From Anastrepha obliqua (Eukaryota; Arthropoda; Insecta; Diptera; Tephritidae), in the NCBI RefSeq assembly GCF_027943255.1, contig NC_072894.1:134469601-134533600 (forward strand): a DNA stretch of 64,000 nucleotides, in the 5' to 3' direction. The notes beneath the pieces were generated by a model. The model was not told where the DNA came from. It saw nothing but the letters and a program-made list of their open reading frames with translations, and ran no database searches. Positions within the stretch are counted from its first letter, which is position 1. Each line of letters starts with the position of its first letter. The position numbers were made by a program, and so were the translations under genes. Shown one piece after another: positions 43,498-54,488 of this stretch.

Positions 43498-43983
43498 AAA
43501 ATATAGCTTAAAAAAACTAAAAAACACGCTTTTATTGCTAATCAAACTAAAAAGTAGAAAATAAATTTTAATGACAAAGGGACCTATAATGAAGTAATAG
43601 CAAATCGAAGGATCAGTCATAGTCAACTACCTCAGAACAGAATTATAACAAAAATTAAGATACAAATAGAGTAATTCAAATTAGAGTTAAAAGCGTGGGA
43701 TGCTTGATATAGTAAATATTACAATCATTCTATTGGCAACTACCTATGTACAGAGGGTTATGAAAGTGAAGCAAAATGCATCCCACGCTTTTAACTCTAA
43801 TTTGAATTACTCTATTTGTATCTTAATTTTTGTTATAATTCTGTTCTGAGGTAGTTGACTATGACTGATCCTTCGATTTGCTATTACTTCATTATAGGTC
43901 CCTTTGTCATTAAAATTTATTTTCTACTTTTTAGTTTGATTAGCAATAAAAGCGTGTTTTTTAGTTTTTTTAAGCTATATTTT
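43498..43983. repeat. Exact 206-bp inverted repeat, 74-bp spacer
   Basis: Reading base by base, 43501-43703 is the exact reverse complement of 43778-43980; both arms extend three further matching bases to 43498 and 43983. No mismatch was found in the arms. The spacer is 43704-43777. A transcript through it would form a perfect double-stranded stem of about 206 bp. There is no transposase motif and no clear target duplication. It could be a hairpin-RNA (endo-siRNA) source, a recent foldback or palindromic duplication, or a fold-back artefact of long-read assembly. Confidence 0.92.
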
Positions 43984-44048
43984 ATTTTCTACTTTTTAGT
44001 TCGATTAGCAATAAAAGCGTGTTTTTTAGTTTTTTTTTAACTATTTTT
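43916..44048. repeat. Two tandem 65-bp units at the edge of the palindrome
   Basis: The unit starting TTTATTTTCTACTTTTTAGT (43916) is repeated from 43981 with one substitution (TTTGATT versus TTCGATT) and small length changes in the T runs. The second unit has no mirror on the left side of the palindrome, so it arose after or outside the inverted duplication. Confidence 0.85.
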
Positions 44049-44254
44049 TATTTTTAGTATACATATGTAGGTGTTCACGAGTAATATACTATTACACAAC
44101 TGCACACTAAATACTAACCTCAATGGTGGTGTGGAAACTAAAAATTCACAATTTTTGTTTAAAAAAATACCCAATTCATGTTTCTACCGGTAAGGCAATA
44201 TTGGCAAATGTTATAAAAAATGCACATTTTTCAGCGCTCTCACGAGAAATCGAG

Positions 44255-44853
44255 TCGATCAGATTTTTAGAAGCCAGTGAAAATTAAGCTCAAAGATTCC
44301 GTTACAGTCATTCATACATACAACCCGAGCTAATAAAAGTGTGTTAAAAAAATAAAATATTAATCCTGGCAATCCTAATAAGGATAATGGAAAATTTATC
44401 TCACATGTCTCACACTGCACTCGTTCTTCGTGACTATTTGGCCAAAAATTCCACGCATATCGTTCCGCAACCACCGTATTCGCCTGATTTGGCTCCGTGT
44501 GAGTTTTGTGGCTATTCCCAAAACTCAAGAGACCACTACCGGAAATGGACTATTTGGCATGTTTCGGGGATTGGAAAACTCGTTGGCATAAGTGTATTTC
44601 ATCGAGAGCGCATTATTTTGAAGGGGATGAAATTGATTTACAAGAATAAATGACGATTTTTCATTTTACAACCAAATTCACCTTACTTTTTGCCCACAGG
44701 TAAAAAAAGAAAATATTAATCCTCGCAATCCCAATAAGGATAATGGAAAATTTTTATCAAATTATTGCATTGTCATCGGTCCTTGATAGGTGTGCAAAAT
44801 TTCAAGTCGATCTGATGTTTAGAAGCCAGTGAAAATTAAGCTCAAAGATTCCG

Positions 44854-44884
<31 letters not shown>

Positions 44885-44930
44885 CATACATACAACCCGT
44901 CCTAATAAAAGTGTGTTAAAAATATGCTGA
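44255..44930. repeat. Direct repeats flanking a mariner tail
   Basis: GAAGCCAGTGAAAATTAAGC followed by TCAAAGATTCCGTTACA, CATACATACAACCCG and TAATAAAAGTGTGTTAAAAA occurs at about 44270-44345 and again at 44820-44928. A second motif, AATATTAATCCT.GCAATCC then AATAAGGATAATGGAAAATTT, occurs at 44345-44398 and 44708-44757. The later copy has an expanded (CATA)n at 44856-44893. Confidence 0.75.
44399..44698 (+). mobile_element. DD34D mariner 3' fragment
   Basis: The 88-codon frame starts inside the transposase at SHTALVLRDYLAKNSTHIVP, then QPPYSPDLAPCEFCGYSQ, and ends GMKLIYKNK. The third catalytic Asp is replaced by Glu (APCE instead of APCD), and about 30 codons after it are deleted relative to 55045-55500. 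The 3' end ACCTTACTTTTTGCCCACA equals that of the copy at 54489-55555. The 5' two thirds of the element are missing. Confidence 0.85.
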
Positions 44931-45224
44931 TACGTTCAATTGCCGATATGACTTGGAATAAAACTTGTAAATGCATTTTGTAATTTTGTGTCAATTGCTA
45001 CGCTTTTCACAAGATTAAGCAACAAGTACTCCGTAATGTGGTAAAAAAACACTCATATTTCACTTTGGTTTTTAATTTTTGTGAAAAAATACAGGTACGC
45101 ACTTGCGCTAACCCTACGATTTCTTCAAATGTGAACGCAGTTTCAAAATTATAAACACACTACTATTTTTTATAAAAATATAGTTGTTTTCTACAAAAAA
45201 ATCATTAAATATTGTATAAAGTTT

Positions 45225-45605
45225 CAAACTTTGTCCAAAATTTTTTCAAGTTTCATCAAAACTTCCAGCTTTTCAACTTGAATATATGGATTTTTTCTAG
45301 GTATGCAGTTTTATAACCCATTGCATTTTAATACAATTTTTGTGACAATTACTTCCCGCTGAAATGTCCGCACAAAGTAGAGACATATGTATGTACTTGA
45401 ATTGCATGAAAGAAAAATATCAGGAGCAAGCGAATTAAGAAAAGTTGAGTAATATCAACGGCCGTCTGCTGTCAGTTGAAACTTGGACTTTGTTGTACTA
45501 AAAATCAATGGGCTATAAAACTGCATAACTGCAATCAGAAATATTTAAAAAATTCTGTTTGAAAAGCTGAAAGTTTTGATGAAGTTTTGGAAAAATATTG
45601 CCTAG
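45225..45605. repeat. Inverted pair of the 18-21 kb repeat family
   Basis: Bases 45490-45605 (GGGCTATAAAACTGCATAAC, AAATTCTGTTTGAAAAGCTG) resemble the reverse complement of 45225-45335 (CAGCTTTTCAACTTGAATAT, GCAGTTTTATAACCCATTG) at most positions. The same core is found in the tandem array at 18112-21380. No coding capacity. Confidence 0.6.
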
Positions 45606-45889
45606 TGATATTTTCAGATTGACCTACAGGGCATTAATTCAAGCTTTCCATATACTTCGTCTCATTTCCTTAAAAACGAGCGTGTAGAAGACAATGACGA
45701 AAATATTACAAAAACAGCGTGTCATCAATAATATGCAAACAAAGATTTTCAATTCCCACTTTACAAAAATATCTACAAACGTCAGTCCAGTATCCATTCG
45801 GGATAGAGATTCCGCAGAAGATTTGAGAACCTTTACGATTACTCAAAACTATGATCTTGGGAACTTTGCAGTGATGTAGATATGGCGCC

Positions 45890-46345
45890 TACTGTCATCG
45901 GTTGTTGATTCTATCTTCTTGTATGCGCCACCTACCTGTGCAGCGGCCAAAAAGACTCTGTCTCAGGATGTCAGTGTAGGAGATATACACGCGTGCGTGT
46001 AGAACCATATCGAACGACGTAATCTGTATCATTACAGGAGAGCCTCCTATGGATCTGCTGGCAGAGCAAATGAGCTGACTGTACAGCACGCAGGGGGCTT
46101 GGCCTACGTCGAATTAAAAAGTCACAGAACGGGCACTGACAATTAGACGATGGAAGCAGCGTTGGGAGTTGTCTCAAAAAGGGCACCGGGCATGCAAACT
46201 CAATCCGTGTATCGATGAGTGGCATACAGGAAAACAAGGAGACGTAGACTACTACCTTATCCAGTTGCTGAGCAGACGCGGCTGTTTTAAAGAATACCTA
46301 CATCGGTTTAAGCTGGCAGACACCGCCAGGAGCTAAAGATCGACC
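45890..46345 (+). pseudogene. R1-like LINE ORF2 C-terminal fragment
   Basis: With frame changes the plus strand reads CATYLCSGQKDS or CAAAKKTLSQ near 45930, then CRTISNDVICIITGEPPMDL and LAEQM, then TIRRWKQRWELSQKGHRACK and LNPCIDEWHTGKQGDVDYYL, followed by IQLLSRRGCFKEYLHRFKLA. The W..RW......G, I..W, LSGHGCF-type and YLHRF motifs are the conserved C-terminus of R1-clade LINEs. Stops and frameshifts make it a relic; the catalytic parts are absent. Confidence 0.75.
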
Positions 46346-46654
46346 ATTAAACAATTTTAAGCCATTTGCGCAAAAATTTTACGCAAAAATAGTGGATTTC
46401 TTTTCACCCGAAACTAATATTTAAGGGTTAACACCACTGAAACAGCCCAAACGACGGTGTCATAACAATTCTTATGGACGGGAAGAAACGTGATAGACAA
46501 AAATATAAAAAAAAAGAAAATACTGCAAACTGCTCACAGGTCCCCCGAGACGTGTTGAAATTCAAGCGATTTGTGGCCCACACTATGAACGGGCTAATTT
46601 TAATATGAAAAAAACACCAAAAGCTATGTAGTCAAAACGAGTATAATTAATGTA

Positions 46655-47459
46655 GAAGGTTTTAGAAAAATGAAAAATTAATAAAAATGAAACGATACAC
46701 GCTTAAACAACGCATTGAAGTTAATACAATTCACTATAAAAATGGTGAAAATTTGGCAGAGACGGTTCGTAATACTCGAACATTTTTGAGTCATCGTGAA
46801 GCACCTTGTCGGGCCGCAATACAAAAATTGGTGAAAAAATTCGAGCTGTTCGGACAAGTTAATGATGTGAAGAATAAAACCCGTGCATGTCGCTCAAGGG
46901 CAGCTGAAAATATTGCTGTTGTAGCCGAAAGAGTTGAAGAAAACCCAGGTTTGTCCATTCCTCGTCGTTCTTTGGAATAAGGCATTCCACAAACGTCATT
47001 ACACCGTATTTTGCATAAATATTTGGGTATTAAGGCTTATAAAGCCCATTTAACACAAGAACTCAAGCCGACCGATCATCAACAACGTCGTGTCTTTGCT
47101 GATTGGGTCTCTGAAATGCATGAAAATGATCCGGAATTCGATCGAAAAATCATCTTGAGTGATGAGGCCCATTTCCACCTCGGTGGCTTCGTGAACAAGC
47201 AAATTTCTCGGATCTGGGGCTTAGAAAATCCAACGTGTGACTGTTTGGTGCGGCTTATGGTCCGGCGGAGTCATTGGATCGTACTTTTTCGAAAATGAAG
47301 CTGGATCAAAAGTTATGTGAATGGATAGCACTATCGAGTTTAAGGCCGGAATTGGATGGTATTGATCTGGACAACGTTTATTTTCAAAAAGACGGCGCTA
47401 CGTGCCACACAAGCAACGAAACTATTGACCTTTTATCAAAATAACACTGGAAAACCCTT
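46655..47459 (+). mobile_element. DD41D mariner copy of the AAGGGTTTTCC-ended family
   Basis: The right end AAAATAACACTGGAAAACCC then TTTA gives, reversed, AAGGGTTTTCCAGTG, matching the end at 28404. The left end GAAGGTTTTAG after TA is a weaker match. At 805 bp it lacks the segment with the third catalytic Asp but keeps the second (FQKDGATCHTSNE at about 47385-47425). Confidence 0.78.
46687..47298 (+). pseudogene. Mariner transposase (DD41D type), stop and frameshift
   Basis: Starts MKRYTLKQRIEVNTIHYKNG, a natural N-terminus. The two helix-turn-helix regions follow (CRAAIQKLVKKFELFGQV and SIPRRSLE). A TAA at 46978-46980 replaces the Leu codon present in the copy at 28462-28878. The same frame continues GIPQTSLHRILHKYLGIKAY, RRVFADWVSEMHENDPEFDR and LSDEAHFHLGGFVNKQISRI (first Asp). 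A frameshift after LENP moves the reading to VTVWCGLWSGGVIG in another frame. It encodes the DNA-binding half and first active-site strand only. Confidence 0.85.
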
Positions 47460-47464
47460 TACAA

Positions 47465-50400
47465 TTTTCCTTTAACTCCTATTGTATTAACTCATCGAAA
47501 AATTAAATTATTGAAAATTGTTAGGGTTGGGTTTCGTACTGTTTTGGAAAATCGTAATTCGAGAAAAAAACGTTTGAAGTTTTAAAATGTGTTATAGTTT
47601 ATGAGGTGCTAGGGAGACGCTCGGAACTCCAAAGCACATTTGTTTTTTTTTTTGTCAGGGATAAAACTTTATAAATCATATTTTAGCAGGTTCAAAGCAT
47701 CTTTCAAGCCAATAAAATAAAAAATAATTCCAAAAAATTCGGCAGTGTCGCTTTAAATCGGAATATATCTACAAGTGGAGAACTTTGAAAAAATTCTTTG
47801 AAAGTCAATTGTGTTGAGTTGTCTAATTGAGGCTGCATTTTTAAGAGGTTATGGGTAGTCAGAGTTTTCAAAAAGTTTCATTTTCTTAAAGTATAATATC
47901 TTAAAAATATTGTGTGGAAATTTGAAGTGAATCCGACAAATGCTTTTCGAGTTATTCAACAATTAATAAAGGGCGCTCGGGCGCTCCGGAGCAGATAGCA
48001 AGCCTTAAATGCGTTTTTCGCAAAACTATGTTTTTTTAGACTGCCGATCACTGTAACTAAAAAACCGCTTGGTAGATTTCAATAAAATGTATACTGCTTT
48101 TGAAAAACATAAAAAACTCGTGCCTGATCGAAGCATTTTTCCCCAAAAATTTCGATTTTTTTTAAACAATTAATTGTCGGTATTGTCTCGAAAATCTGAA
48201 AAATATTTCCTGAGGCCGCCATATTGTTAATTTTGAAAAAAGAACATCGATCAGGCACAAGATTATTTATTAACAAAACTTATTTCTCTTGTCCGATTGA
48301 TTTTAGATGAATCTTGTGATGATTACCCCAAGACACTTCTGGAGAACCGGGCTCCACACAAACAGCGATAACTTTTACAATTATTAATTTTTTTTTTAAT
48401 TTTGCTTAAGTCAAGTCGAAACACGATGTATTAAACTATGTTTTTATTTTTGTAAAATAAAGCAATTGACTAGCACTAACCCCTTAAAGAGCAAAGAAAA
48501 AAGACTAAGAAGATGTTTTTGCCTATCTTAAATTTCATTTCTTTCCATCAGCCAGCCTTTTCCTCTTCAGAGCTCGCTATTATATTTTTCAGATAAATAA
48601 GTGGTTTTTCATTAACTGAGAATTCGTTCAGTCATTTTACTGCTGTAAATTATTACAAAAGCACAGTGTAGTCGAACAATCAATTGACAATTGCTGTCCA
48701 ATTAATTTTCAAAAAGAATTGCTAAAATAGCAACAAATGATGAGTGTACATATGGTATGTGTGTGTATGTATGTATGGGTGTAAAGGAGTTTGTACATAT
48801 AATTGGCATTGTGAGCAATAGAAAAGGAACAACCATTTATTTGTTGGCAACTATTCATGCAAAAAGGCATATTGGAAAGCAGAAAAGCAAAAACAAAACT
48901 AAAGAAGAAACATTTTGCAATTTATAACCCATTCAAAGCAGCATTTGAAGCGATGGAGTCGCCAAGGGTGAGACGCTCGAAAGGGTTGCTGGTCCTTTTG
49001 ACTTTTGTCTAATTGACACAAGACAAGCGGACACAATGAGTCGTCCAATGAAATGTCGGTTTTTCTGGCAAAATACACAAAATAGAAAATGCCAAGCTTT
49101 TCCAACAATGCCAATTCGCAGCGAGCATCCAAAGACATTTTTGTGGGCAACAAACAATTTAAAAAATACAATAATAAATTTAAATTTAGTGGTGGGCGCG
49201 TGAGCACGGCGTGGGCGTTTAACGAAGTGCTCGACGGGTGTTATATTTATTTATTATCCTCAAGATACAATTTAAGATAAAATAGTTCAATTCAATTGTG
49301 TGCGCCATAAGCCGGAATACGAAAGAGTACCGAAAGTACGAAAGTAAGTTGAGCGAAATAAAAATGTTTTATTGATTTCGAGATCGCAAGAAAATTATTT
49401 GCAAATCCCGCATAGCAAAAGGCACTCACTTCTACATTTGGGTGGAAAAAGTTCATGAAAATGAGGAAAAAAATAAAAATAGAAAATTGGCACTGCTTGC
49501 TGAGGCTGCCGGCTCGTCGCCCGCAACAAACGGCGACCCGCATGCAACATTTTATTTTCACTTTGCTAACTTTTGGCCTCCACAATTGAAGGGAACCAAT
49601 TTTTAGAACTTTTTTCACTTTTGAAAATAAAAACATGAGAAACTTGCTATTCTCATTCGGCATTTCTTTTCAGTTAGTTTTGTGAATATTTACACGTGTG
49701 CATGCACATATGAACTCCCACATGTATGCGTGTGTGTGTGTCTTTGCTCACAAAAGGCCAACGGCCATTTCAGCCCATTACACTCGCTATCTCGACAAAT
49801 TCATTGTCCTGACGGCCTAGGCTATGCCACATATCCTTTCAGATTTTACTTTGCTGCAGCGTATAGCTATTTGTTGTTGGTGCACATACATACCTATACT
49901 ACTTGTGTATCTGTATATGTATGGAGTACATCTTATGTGCTCGCCCTTATGTGAAATATTTAATGTGTTCGTAGTGGCATCCGATTTGCCTGTTTTTTAT
50001 TTCTTCACATTCGTTTCTATGGATAGATTTTTTATTTCACTTCTTTTTATAATACTTTTTTTTTTGTAAATAAGTTTTAGCTCTGCATTTGCTGCGATGG
50101 GTTAAGTTGTAAATCTTGAAAAATTGCTATTCAATGCGAACATTCATCAATGGGTCGTCCATGGGACAAAGTGAAAGCAAAAAAATGCACTGAAAAGAAT
50201 ATTTTTTTCATATTCGTATAAATTATGGGGTTTTTCGAAGCTCAAAAACTTTGTTAAGTTTAGTAAATTTGCTAAGATTCTCAAAACCAAAAACAAGTAT
50301 TGAACCAAAAAAGTGCATAAAAATATATATCACTGTTTTCAAAGAAAATTTTTTTCAAAATATGTCCACAAAAATATATTTAACTCAGATTCAAAGCTTT

Positions 50401-50675
50401 GGAAAATGTATATTATATATTTAATCAAATTACTACCGTTTTCATAAACCCTTGTACGTACCCTATAACCTCTTCAAAGTCGAAAAATTTTGTATTAGCA
50501 AACTTTATCTAAACTCAAAAATAATTTTTTTTACAATTTTTTTTTTTACATAAGCTACCCAGGCCAATTAGCAAAGTTGGCCCTTTTCCTTAAAAAAATT
50601 CATAAAATACAAAATCGAAATAATTTTTGAAATTTATTTTAGCTGCCTGGCTTTGGCTTAGCTTATAATGTAAAT
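47465..50675. other. AT-rich stretch without recognised gene
   Basis: Bases 47470-48480 look like non-coding repeat DNA: CGTGCCTGATCGA at 48119-48131 is mirrored by TCGATCAGGCACA at 48247-48259. An end-like CACTAACCCC followed by TTAA lies at 48475-48487. No partner end was found. 48755-48778 is TATG-rich. Overlapping frames on both strands at 48899-49663 have no motif and are not supported. 50175-50640 is very AT-rich. Confidence 0.4.
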
Positions 50676-50679
50676 GTAA

Positions 50680-51035
50680 TCTACATACATATATACATAT
50701 ATAAATATGAAAATCTGTCCCTATATTCGCTTAAAACTCGCGAACGGGCTCACCTATCCAAACCAAATTTTTAGGCTTTGTTTGGACTATTCAGTAGATG
50801 GTTTGTGTTTTAAAATTTTAAGAATCGGATACCAGGGTCTCGAGAAATAGGCCAAAACGTGAACCCGGGTAACCCTAGGATGTGTTTGTACAATATGGGT
50901 AGCAAATGGAAGCTGTTGGTGAATGCTTTAGTTCAGAGTATTTTTCATGCCGCTCCGTGACTAGGGTCCCGAGATAGAGACCAACACGTGGACCCACCGT
51001 GTCTTTGCCCAGCGAAGCGGGTCGGGTTTGCTAGT
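50680..51035 (+). mobile_element. Helitron-like fragment (3' end)
   Basis: The segment ends GCCCAGCGAAGCGGGTCGGG then TTTGCTAGT. A short hairpin around GCGAAGC followed within some ten bases by CTAG is the structural hallmark of Helitron 3' ends. The start, with Helitron-like AT-rich DNA and GAAAATCTGTCCCTATATTC, is uncertain. The interior repeats the phrase AGGGTC(T/C)CGAGA(T/A)A..GGCC or ..GACC, AACACGTG (50832 and 50964). No Rep/helicase is encoded. Confidence 0.5.
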
Positions 51036-51079
51036 ATAAATATACAGTTTGATCAGATTGGGGGTACTTTTCCAAAGGG

Positions 51080-51990
51080 TTTTTTTGACAGACCACACTT
51101 GACTACTATCAAACATAATACATAATTTTCAGTATTCATTGGCATTTCATCACGAAAAGACGGTCGCTTCAATACCGTTTACAAATCGCACAATTGTATT
51201 ACGAAAATCAACGCTCTGTGAAAGTGTTCATCGCGCGCTCAAACCAACTTATGGCCCGAATTTGGTTCTGCGATGAGGCCTATTTTAGACTTAATGGCTA
51301 CGTCAATAAGAAAAAGTGCCGTATTTCGGCTGAATAGTAACCCAAAGTCATACAAGAACAGCCATTACATCCATTGAAAACATCCGGTGGGTACGGCCTA
51401 TGGGCTGGAGGAATCATCGGCCCATATTTTTTCAAAGACGAAGCTGGCGCCAATGTAAAAGTGAATTGCAAACGCTATCGCGCCATGAAAAACGACTTTT
51501 TGATGCTGAAAATCGAAGCCTGTGATCACCACAACATTTGGTTCCAATAAGATGGTGCTACTTGCCATACAACCCGTGAAATAATGGATTTACTGCGTCG
51601 TCGTTTCGGTGACCAATTTATCTCTCATCTCGGAAGAGTGGATTGGCCACCAAGATCGTGTGATGTCACACCTTTGAACTTTTATTTGTTGTCGTATGTA
51701 AAGTCTAAATGTTTTGTGGTTGAACCAGCTTCAATTAAGTCATTGAAAGTTAACGTTACTAAAGTTATTCACGAGATACCGACCGAAGTCTCGCAGCCAG
51801 TCATTAAAAATTAATGTTTACGGATGGTTGAATCACGGCGCAATTGCGCCTAACATTTAAAAGGGATTATCTTTAAAAAAAAATATCATGAAATACTCTA
51901 AATAAAAATAATAAAGATTACCCAACCTATTTGAATTTTCGTTATTTTATTTCAATTGAAAATGCGATACCTCTAAATTGATCACCCCAT
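51080..51990 (+). pseudogene. DD41D-like mariner transposase relic with altered third Asp
   Basis: In shifting frames: LMARIWFCDEAYFRLNGYVN (first Asp), GYGLWAGGIIGPYFFKDEAG, then IWFQ, a stop, DGATCHTTREIMDLLRRRFG (second Asp). The frame at 51584-51814 gives HLGRVDWPPRSCDVTPLNFY. Counting gives DD41 spacing, but the third catalytic residue is Asn (TPLN) in place of Asp. A C-terminus SQPVIKN, stop, CLRMVESRRNCA follows. The 3' end TTGATCACCCC is end-like; a matching 5' end was not identified. Confidence 0.78.
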
Positions 51991-52009
51991 TGCAGAAGCT
52001 GTGAGAACC

Positions 52010-52240
52010 TTTCAGGGAAGGAGACTGTTGAGCACTTTCTTTGCTTAGCTTGGCAGCCGATTAAGGTCACTGGGTACTCCTTTCTTCTATAGCCTAGGGC
52101 AGTGCTCCAACCTAAGTCCCATCAATCTTCTCCATTGCATAAACAGCTTGGCTGTAGATATCGGCCTGTTTAGTCTCATAATAGTATCAAAACGACGCTT
52201 TAGTGCTACTTGAGGAGTGGCAGAGTGGTACTTCAACCAT
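52010..52240 (+). pseudogene. LINE ORF2 extreme C-terminus
   Basis: The plus strand reads ETVEHFLCLAWQP, then in a shifted frame YSFLYSLGQCSNLSPINLL and NSLAVDIGLF. ETVEH.LC plus a terminal helix is the end of the C-terminal finger region in LOA/R1-like LINEs. Only this tail remains, directly after the mariner relic. Confidence 0.55.
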
Positions 52241-52249
52241 TTCACATAC

Positions 52250-54485
52250 CTGATCAGCAGCTAGCCGAAGAGCAGCGTGGCTTTCATGTGTTTTTTGGAT
52301 CTTTTAAGGACTATTTTTGTATTTGAGTTCACGTAAATTGATATGAGCCACTTTCGATCACTCCTACGCGCGATCTCTTCAGCAAGCTGGTACCTCCTAA
52401 CCATGATATCCGTGCAAAAGCTCTTTAATCGCAACAACGATGAATCTGACATTTTAACTTTCCAACTTTAGCTTCTACTCAGAAAAAAACAAATCATCAA
52501 ACTCAGATTTTCGCGCACTGCATCAATGCATTGGAAAATAGCCCTCTCATTGCATTATCGTGTGACATATTGCCAGCATTCCCAGGGATAACATACATAG
52601 TCAAATCTGTCCATTTAGCCAATAAATCCTTGAAGCAGCTTATTTTAGTCGTCTGCGCATAAATATTATACCACGACAAGCACTAGGAAGTGGGCCGATG
52701 GACCGATTGGACCGATGGGCTGAGGGACTGATTTCACGACCAACTGCAACCAAGACAATTGGCTTTAGTAGTCATTGACGCTGGGCAAACGGCGTGGACT
52801 GAGCGCTAGCTGAGATAGGTAGCATGTATGCATGTTGTGTATGTGTGTGTAAGGTTATCACATTTTTATGCTGCTTAGTGGCTCGCTTTATTGCTGCATA
52901 TCTTGCGCATTGTGCCACTATTTTACGCCAGCGTTCGTTTTGCATTACTTAGCACATTCGTTTTTCACTTTTCGCCGGTTGACTTGGTGTGTCGCTTTTT
53001 TCTTGTAAAATACATATATACTTTTTTTTTGTATTCACTGATTTTGTTATTCTTTATTCTTAGTTTCTCTCCTCTTAAGCTCACCAGCAAGTATGTATGG
53101 CACACTTGGTATATCCCTTCCGATATGTCAACTAGGACATCAGCTATGTTCTTATAAGAGTTTGTACGCTTATATGCGATTGCTTAGTCGCATGCAAAAC
53201 AAAGGCTGCCGCACACAACGTGCAAAGGGTGCGTGCGCCAGTGCATTCCAACAAGATTCCAATTCTTCACACCATTGCATAGCAAGCAACTTGACATAAC
53301 GCTCAACTTTATATCTCTATCAATGTGTTTATATCTCTATCCTAGTATCACTTGTTGTGAGCGTATGCGTGTTTGCTTGTGTGTGTGCGACCTGTTAAAT
53401 ACACATCGAATAACTTGGGCGAATTCTTAAGTTGACATTGGATTTGGTTTCAGCTGCCCATTCAGTCTGAAGTGTTGTTCTACGTTTGTTGGCATTGTCA
53501 CTGAGAGCATTCCGCTTGCATACTATTTACAGTTGGTGCTATTGGTGCTGTTGTTGACATTTGTCCCCACAACTCTCCCACTTTCTCCTTGAATATTTCT
53601 ATTTTTCTTGCTTTTAGTTTTCTCATTCTAAGCTCTTTTGTTCCGCCAAGCTCTCTGCCGCCCCACCAAAAAGCATATGCAAATTGTTTGAATTTCGCCT
53701 GACCAACAAGCGCTCTGCCTCAGCTAGCTTCCGCATTGCCTCTCGGCTCCTGTACAGGAAATGCACGACAAGTGTGTTTGGTTGTTGACTTCCGCGCTTG
53801 GGCTATCGAGGGATTTGTGTGGGGGCTACTTTTTTTGTTTATTCCATGTATATGTGCATTTGTATGTGTGTGCATGTACTTCTGCTAACATTTTACTATC
53901 ATTTATTTTATTTTGTTGTTACTTTTTAAACTTGAATTGCCACAAGGATAACATGTCCTCTGGGGTTCCGTAAAGTGTTAGTAAACGCGGCAGATTTTCA
54001 CATGTTTACTTGTTTTATCTTCTCGCTACAAAAAACATATCAAAAACAAGTAAAAAAACTAAAAGCAGCATTTAATAGCCATTGTCCTTGTTGTGGAAAT
54101 ATAAATTTACTATATGCCCCGTAGTATATCAGCCTATTTGTGGCGCATAAATCACTGAGCGGGACACGAGTAAGAATTTGCGTTATTGCTTAGAATAATG
54201 TCATACTGCATGCCTGTGTCTACATTAGGGTAACCCATTTTTTTTTGCTTTAATGGAAATTATTATTTAATTCATTTTTTCCTATAAAGCATAGAATATC
54301 ATTTTTGGAGCATTTGGAAATGAAAACTAAAAGAGAATATTATAATACAGAAATGTCCAAAAAATCATACCCTATACTTTAGTAAATGATATCCTTCCAC
54401 CACCATTATCATCGCAATCACAGCTACACCCCGAGCTGATCTATCAAAATCGCGCTCCATACCACTCAGTTCATTGCGTCGCTTC
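52250..54485. other. Unique-looking DNA, no recognised gene
   Basis: No family motif was found. The 63-codon minus frame at 52261-52452 has a natural-looking start but no recognisable domain. 52830-52850 is TG-rich. Frames of 65-88 codons at 52891-53973 reflect pyrimidine-rich sequence. Confidence 0.45.
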
Positions 54486-54488
54486 TCC

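Noticed and set aside
47470..48487. Third TTAA-type MITE
   Set aside because: CACTAACCCC followed by TTAA at the right could be an end, but no matching left end was found.
48899..49663. Overlapping frames of 63-123 codons
   Set aside because: Frames lie on both strands over the same DNA with no recognised domain; not enough to call a gene.
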